This document shows positions 59,893 to 64,000 of a DNA stretch of 64,000 nt, in pieces. The DNA is taken from NCBI GenBank assembly GCA_900315315.1, contig OMYT01000025.1, forward strand, positions 1 to 64,000. Direction: 5' to 3'. The notes under the pieces were generated by a model, which had not been told where the DNA came from, ran no database searches, and saw nothing but the letters and a program-made list of their open reading frames with translations. This stretch comes from an uncultured Eubacteriales bacterium (GTDB lineage Bacteria > Bacillota > Clostridia > Christensenellales > Aristaeellaceae). The translations under genes and the position numbers were made by a program. How positions within the stretch are numbered: the stretch's first letter is position 1; every line of letters starts with the position of its first letter.

Positions 59893-62191
59893 GTTCGATC
59901 CCTCCTGAAACAACGGGTGAAAGATAAGGAACAACAGTATAGCCGCCTTCCTCAAAGCGGACGGTAACGGCGCCGCAGTCCGAAGTGGACCAGACATCCG
60001 GGAAACCGGTGCGGTCCAAAAAAGCTTCCGTCCGGGCGTCAGCCTTGCAGCTGAGCAGGATGACATCCGGGGATACCGCGGAAAGGAACTCCGGCGAGGT
60101 GGACGAGGCTGAACCGTGATGAGATGCCTTCAGGATCCCGGCAGGAGCCGCCGCGTACATCTCATAGGCGCCGGAAAGATCCCCGGTCAGCAGCATTGAG
60201 GTGCCCTTCAGCGTAAGGCGGGAAACAAGGGAATAATGATTTGCTTCCTGCCCGGAACGGACACGGCCGTCTTCCGGCCAGAGAACCGTCAGGGTGCCGG
60301 AAGGCAGGGGGATTACATCCCCGCGGGACAGATATCGGATTTCGGTTCCGGCATCACGATACTGATTCAGCAGATCCAGGATCCCGTCATCGATCTGCTG
60401 CGATTCCGCACCGACCGGCAGACAGAGTGTCCGGACGGGAATCCGGTCGCGGGCCAGGGCTTTCAGGCCGCCGGCATGGTCCGAATGCAGATGGGTGAGG
60501 ATTACGAGATCCGGGGTTAACCGATGGCTGCGCAGGTATCCGCTGATCTGTCCGTCATCGGTGCCGGTATCAATGACCACGACCTGATCCTGATCCCGCA
60601 ATACGGCGGCATCGGCATTTCCGACACTGAACTGGATGTAATCTGTACCCATATGCGGCCATGGAAGCAAGGAGATGACAACGACCGCGATGCCGGCCAG
60701 CACGAGCGGGACCCTGACCTTTCCGGAAAGCCGGACGATGGCACAAAGACCTGCCAAAGCAAGAATGACACCAAGCACTGTCAGCCCATTGGCAGAAGGC
60801 AGCCAGAGGGTGAGGCCGGGGATCTTTCCGAGACAGCGGACGGCAGACAGCAGGTTTCCGGTCAGCCATGAAAGAGGGACGGAGAGTAGCGCTGTCAGGC
60901 CGGGGATCAGCAGGAGAACCAGGGCGATCCAGTACAGCCAGATCAGAACGGAGAAAACAGCCATCGCCGGTAAATTGATCAGAAAACTGAGCAGCGGAAG
61001 CCGCTGGTAAAAATACAGTTCCGGAAAGAGCAGTGCAAGCTGCACACCGAAGGTCACGACCAGGGACTCAAAGATTCGGGCCGGGACCCTGTTTCGGAAA
61101 GGATTCAGGCGCTCCGCCCAGGGAAGGAACCAGAGAAGGCCGAACATAGCCGAATAGGTCAGGGCAAAGGATGCGCCTGTCACCTGAGCGGGGGAGAACA
61201 CAATCGTCACAATCATGACCGTACTGAGCAGATGAATGCCGGACCGGGGTCGGTTCAGGATTCTTCCCTCGACAAAGAGAAGCGTACAGAGCGCGGCGCG
61301 GATTACCGGCTGATTCAGGCCGCAGAGGGTCGCGTAGAAAAGCAGGATGACGGCATAGATGAGCAGACGGACCTTCTGCCGGAGATTCAGCCACCGAAAG
61401 AGCAGAGCCAGTATGCCGATCAGCACGCCGACATGGAAACCGCTGACGGACAGAATGTGCGCAATACCGAGATTCGCGAAGGCTTCGTGATCCTCGGAGG
61501 GGATAAACGACTGCATTCCGAGCAGCAGGGCGGAGGCATAACCGCCGGTTTCCTCACCGAGGCCTTTGATCAGCGCTTCGGAAAGCCTGTGCCGCAGGGA
61601 AGCGATAAACCCGGCATAGGAGAAGAAATCCGGATCCCGGATCATCAGTTCATCATTTTCGTATACGCCGAAGGTGATACCCTTGCGGAGCAGGGCTTCC
61701 CGGAAGTTGTATCCGTCCGGATTGACCGCGCCTTCCGGGTGGTACAGTGATCCCTGAAAGGAAACATACTTGCCGGGAAGGAGATCATCAGGTTTTTTTT
61801 CATCCTTGTGTTCATCGATGTAGAAGGTCCAGTAAGCTCCGCCGGAGACGGGCCGGTCATTAAGCGTGACGGAGGAAAGCGGCACGCGGACCTGGCCGAA
61901 ACTGCCGTCGGTAATCTCTCCAGAGATTACGCCGCCGACACGATAATCCCCCTCAGGGGGCAGCGAGGGATGAAAGCCGAGAAAACCGGCCAGGGAACCG
62001 AGAACGAAGGCAAACACGATGCAGGCGACAAAGCGCAGACGCCCTTTCAGAAGCAGGACTGCCGCGAAAGCGAGAATGCTGCCTGCAACAGAAAAAAGCA
62101 GCTGCGACGAGGCTCTTCCGACGAAGACGCCCGCAAGGAGGGCGACCGCCGCAGGCGGAAGCAGCCAGCCGCGCTGCTTGAGTGTCAGCAT
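59882..62191 (-). CDS. comEC: DNA uptake channel ComEC/Rec2
   Basis: A 769-residue protein with the full ComEC layout: N-terminal DUF4131/OB region (about 1-190), the Competence core with many membrane segments (about 200-480: ALLLGMQSFIPSEDHEAFAN followed by GIAHILSVSGFHVG), and a C-terminal metallo-beta-lactamase domain (about 510-769: DTGTDDGQISGYL, THLHSDHAGG, LLTGDLSG, KASHHGS). It forms the inner-membrane channel for single-stranded DNA in transformation. No other competence gene is in the window. holA and comEC together are a common pair in Bacillota. Confidence 0.95.
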   Translation of the reverse strand: MLTLKQRGWLLPPAAVALLAGVFVGRASSQLLFSVAGSILAFAAVLLLKGRLRFVACIVFAFVLGSLAGFLGFHPSLPPEGDYRVGGVISGEITDGSFGQVRVPLSSVTLNDRPVSGGAYWTFYIDEHKDEKKPDDLLPGKYVSFQGSLYHPEGAVNPDGYNFREALLRKGITFGVYENDELMIRDPDFFSYAGFIASLRHRLSEALIKGLGEETGGYASALLLGMQSFIPSEDHEAFANLGIAHILSVSGFHVGVLIGILALLFRWLNLRQKVRLLIYAVILLFYATLCGLNQPVIRAALCTLLFVEGRILNRPRSGIHLLSTVMIVTIVFSPAQVTGASFALTYSAMFGLLWFLPWAERLNPFRNRVPARIFESLVVTFGVQLALLFPELYFYQRLPLLSFLINLPAMAVFSVLIWLYWIALVLLLIPGLTALLSVPLSWLTGNLLSAVRCLGKIPGLTLWLPSANGLTVLGVILALAGLCAIVRLSGKVRVPLVLAGIAVVVISLLPWPHMGTDYIQFSVGNADAAVLRDQDQVVVIDTGTDDGQISGYLRSHRLTPDLVILTHLHSDHAGGLKALARDRIPVRTLCLPVGAESQQIDDGILDLLNQYRDAGTEIRYLSRGDVIPLPSGTLTVLWPEDGRVRSGQEANHYSLVSRLTLKGTSMLLTGDLSGAYEMYAAAPAGILKASHHGSASSTSPEFLSAVSPDVILLSCKADARTEAFLDRTGFPDVWSTSDCGAVTVRFEEGGYTVVPYLSPVVSGGIEHGS

Positions 62192-62901
62192 TCCAGTATC
62201 TCCCCGGCACGGGCGATCCGGGTATCACGGTGAAGGAAACGCGCCTCCTTCAGAAGGGCTTCCGGAGGGAAAACAGGATTCAGATGGGTGATCACCAGCT
62301 GCCCGGCACCGGCATCCTCAGCAAGGCGGGCCGCCAGTTCAGCGGAAAGGTGCGGTTTATCTTCCGTCCAGACAGAAGCCGGGAACAGCCCGTCCGCCAG
62401 GAGCAGATCGCAGCCGCGGTAGTCTTTCGCAAGGGAAGGGAGGGTATTGGTATCACCGGTATAGCCGAAGGTCTTTCCTTCACAGGAAACCCGGAAACCG
62501 ATCGCGGGGACCGGATGACGGGCGGCGTTCACGGTGATTTCCGCGCCGCCGAGCGACAGGCGATCGCCCGACTTCAGGGTCTTCAGATCGAAGCAGGCGG
62601 AGGAAGAAACCAGCCGGAAGAAGGAGGAATCCGCGTCCTCCGGGGCATAGACCGGTAGGACCTGCTTCATGGCTTCCAGACGGTACATCAGGACGGGTAC
62701 GTCCGCCGCATGGTCAAAATGCCAGTGGGACAGGAAGAGCGCCGTGACGGATTCGGGTGCTGTCAGGGCGGTCAGGCGGCCTAGGACGCCGCTGCCCAGG
62801 TCAAACTGGAAGAGGGATTCGCCGGCTTCCAGCAGATAGCCGGAGGTAGCGCCGCCGCTTTCCGGAAAGGGACCGTTGATGCCCAATAGATGTAATTTCA
62901 T
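62185..62901 (-). CDS. MBL-fold metal-dependent hydrolase (RNase Z-like)
   Basis: A 238-residue metallo-beta-lactamase-fold enzyme. The metal motif is SHWHFDHAAD (HxHxDH), with later ligands HPVPAIGFRV, YTGDTN and ITHLNPV. The layout is that of small RNase Z/phosphodiesterase-like hydrolases, without the RNase Z exosite. GGAGGC seven bases before ATG 62901. Overlaps comEC by seven bases, so it heads the holA-comEC transcript. Substrate unknown. Confidence 0.87.
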   Translation of the reverse strand: MKLHLLGINGPFPESGGATSGYLLEAGESLFQFDLGSGVLGRLTALTAPESVTALFLSHWHFDHAADVPVLMYRLEAMKQVLPVYAPEDADSSFFRLVSSSACFDLKTLKSGDRLSLGGAEITVNAARHPVPAIGFRVSCEGKTFGYTGDTNTLPSLAKDYRGCDLLLADGLFPASVWTEDKPHLSAELAARLAEDAGAGQLVITHLNPVFPPEALLKEARFLHRDTRIARAGEILEC

Positions 62902-62919
62902 TACATTGCCTCCAAATGA

Positions 62920-62966
62920 GGGGCTTCCCAAGGGGGCGTTTCGCCCCCCCCTTTAGCCCCCTTCGG
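62920..62966 (+). repeat. Intergenic repeat, short form (copy 11)
   Basis: GGGGCTTCCCAAGGGGGCGT, TTCGCCCCCCCCTTTAGCCC, CCTTCGG: an extended G/C-rich stem variant of the family, again reading on the + strand. Confidence 0.75.
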
Positions 62967-62974
62967 TCACTTCC

Positions 62975-63226
62975 TTAGCTGAGTTCTTTAATCTGACCGC
63001 CGTTGTCCTCGATGACTGCGCAGACAGCGCGGAGGGCGTCGGCAGTTTCGCCGGTGCCGGGATCAGTGATCCAGAGGTTCACTTTGTCAGTGCGCTCCGA
63101 AAGGCAGTCGTTCAGCGCGTCCGCATTCATGCCGTAATAATCCGGCAGAGAGAGCATCTGCTTCAGGGCCAAATGAAGGTCCCGGGCAGTGGGGTAAAGA
63201 GAACCGTCGAGCATAATGGTCTGCAT
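62975..63226 (-). CDS. Barstar family ribonuclease inhibitor
   Basis: An 83-residue barstar fold: MLDGSLYPTARDLHLALKQM, LSLPDYYGMNADALNDCLSE, then a C-terminal strand. Barstar blocks barnase-type RNases. No barnase gene is next to it. GAGGTG just before ATG 63226; two further codons upstream in frame are less likely. It may guard against a foreign or unlinked toxin. Confidence 0.85.
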   Translation of the reverse strand: MQTIMLDGSLYPTARDLHLALKQMLSLPDYYGMNADALNDCLSERTDKVNLWITDPGTGETADALRAVCAVIEDNGGQIKELS

Positions 63227-63251
63227 ACATTCACACCTCATTCAGACAGAA

Positions 63252-64000
63252 TTATTTGACAACATCTATCAGGGTATAACCGTCTTCAGGACAGACGGCC
63301 GCTTCACCGCCGACCGTAGGAACCCGCTTGGAAAGATCATGAACAAGCTGAACCTGAGACCAGGGATATATATAGGCCTTGATCGGGAGATTATCATAAG
63401 CCATGTTGGCATTGGCGCCTGTCTGTCCGATCAGGGCGACCGCATCCGCCCAGTCTATCCACTTTACGGACTCAAAACTGACATAGCTTTCTCCGGGGTT
63501 TACAATGCCTTTGGCATAGCGACTGACGGAGCGGCTTTTTTCCTCATTCAGCGTATTGAAGGTTTCGGCTCCTTTTTCATTCAGGCTGCTTGTATTGACC
63601 AAGGCATATTTTTGCCCGTTTTCGACAGGAACAGTTTCCAGAATCACAATTCCGATCCGGGTCCCTTCCGGAAGCAGAAGATTGTTATTGAGCGGCAAAC
63701 GATGATATCCCGCAAAGCGGAAGGTTTCCGAAACCGTATCCAGCAGGATCGCGTCTGCAGGGCCGGCGGCGCCTTCCTTCATCAGGTAAACGGCGGCGGT
63801 GACGGTCGTATCCAGATCGCCGGTCATGGCGGAAACATATTCGAGAACGCTGTCTTCTTCAATCGTAAAAACGTTCGCGGCATAGACCGGGGTGTCAAAC
63901 AGGGTTGAGCTGATGATCTCCGCGGGCATGTGATCATAATCGAGTATGTTCAGATAGTCCATTTTCAAGTTTTCTTCCGAAACAACATACTCAAAGGATC
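63252..64000 (-). CDS. C-terminal part of a lectin-like-domain surface protein (5' end beyond the window)
   Basis: An open frame of 249 codons runs from the window edge to the stop at 63252; no start is needed inside, since the frame continues past 64000 (…SFEYVVSEENLKMDYLNIL). The motif YAANVFTIEEDSVLEYVSAM, followed by AAVYLMKEG, resembles the lectin-like domain attached to clostridial C1A-type cysteine proteases and other surface proteins. Two tandem beta domains are likely. The catalytic part, if any, lies outside the window. Codon use is like that of neighbours. Confidence 0.7.
   Translation of the reverse strand, partial: SFEYVVSEENLKMDYLNILDYDHMPAEIISSTLFDTPVYAANVFTIEEDSVLEYVSAMTGDLDTTVTAAVYLMKEGAAGPADAILLDTVSETFRFAGYHRLPLNNNLLLPEGTRIGIVILETVPVENGQKYALVNTSSLNEKGAETFNTLNEEKSRSVSRYAKGIVNPGESYVSFESVKWIDWADAVALIGQTGANANMAYDNLPIKAYIYPWSQVQLVHDLSKRVPTVGGEAAVCPEDGYTLIDVVK

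Noticed and set aside
62975-63226. Barnase-barstar toxin-antitoxin pair
   Set aside because: Only the inhibitor is present; the neighbours are an MBL hydrolase and a surface protein.

Overview
The window reads as a chromosomal segment of a moderately GC-rich Bacillota, class Clostridia. Evidence: the RimP-NusA-YlxR-YlxQ-IF2-RbfA-NrnA-TruB-RibF operon order, the Gram-positive 5S rRNA, AGGAGG-type ribosome sites, consensus sigma-A promoters, a class C sortase-like pilus locus and an anaerobe-type rubrerythrin. A cinnamoyl/feruloyl esterase keeps the catalytic triad numbering of the Butyrivibrio enzyme Est1E. Together with eukaryote-like GlgB, GlgP and a GH31 enzyme, this suggests a fibre-fed gut or rumen organism. 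A Christensenellales/Aristaeellaceae-like lineage is my guess, not something the sequence proves.

Layout. 1-0.4 kb: end of a 23S gene and a 5S gene on the + strand. 0.5-5.9 kb: minus-strand genes (YhhN membrane protein, CHAP hydrolase, SEDS-like membrane protein coupled to an FHA protein, orphan ZnuA-like lipoprotein). 6.0-11.5 kb: DnaA-box region, dnaA, then pheS and pheT, with no dnaN. 11.7-20 kb: a pilus-type locus with two signal-peptidase homologues and one class C sortase homologue that all lack catalytic residues, a Cna_B-like secreted protein, an SBP_bac_5 protein, a coiled-coil protein, and an LPSTG pilin behind a perfect consensus promoter and a 236-nt structured leader. 20.2-24.6 kb: a HAD phosphatase and a small phage islet (DUF1492, XRE, TerS, TerL). 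24.7-28.5 kb: sfsA, DUF6483, esterase, phosphodiesterase, rubrerythrin, DUF1294 and a frameshifted gene. 28.6-31.9 kb: an SOS-type mutagenesis operon (S24 repressor, Y-family polymerase, YolD-like, SLOG protein). 32.0-32.3 kb: an orphan Nif11-type RiPP precursor with eight cysteines. 32.5-39.5 kb: DHH phosphoesterase, secreted phosphatase, HTH/nuclease-like protein, SRAP protein, secreted LRR and repeat proteins. 39.5-44.7 kb: glgB, GH31 and two paralogous membrane proteins. 44.8-53.7 kb: the rimP-nusA-infB translation operon. 53.8-64 kb: glgP, a histone H1-like protein, a secreted protein, holA, comEC, an MBL hydrolase, barstar and the C-terminal part of a surface protein cut by the window edge.

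Three families of short intergenic repeats run through the window. The main one (GGGGGCTTTCCG...CCCCTTCGG) occurs at least ten times, always in the same orientation. In its long form it carries an inner hairpin whose arms change sequence between copies while staying complementary. The observations I would look at first are these covarying repeats, the pilus locus built from inactive processing enzymes, the pilin leader RNA, and the orphan cysteine-rich RiPP precursor beside an SOS repressor operator.
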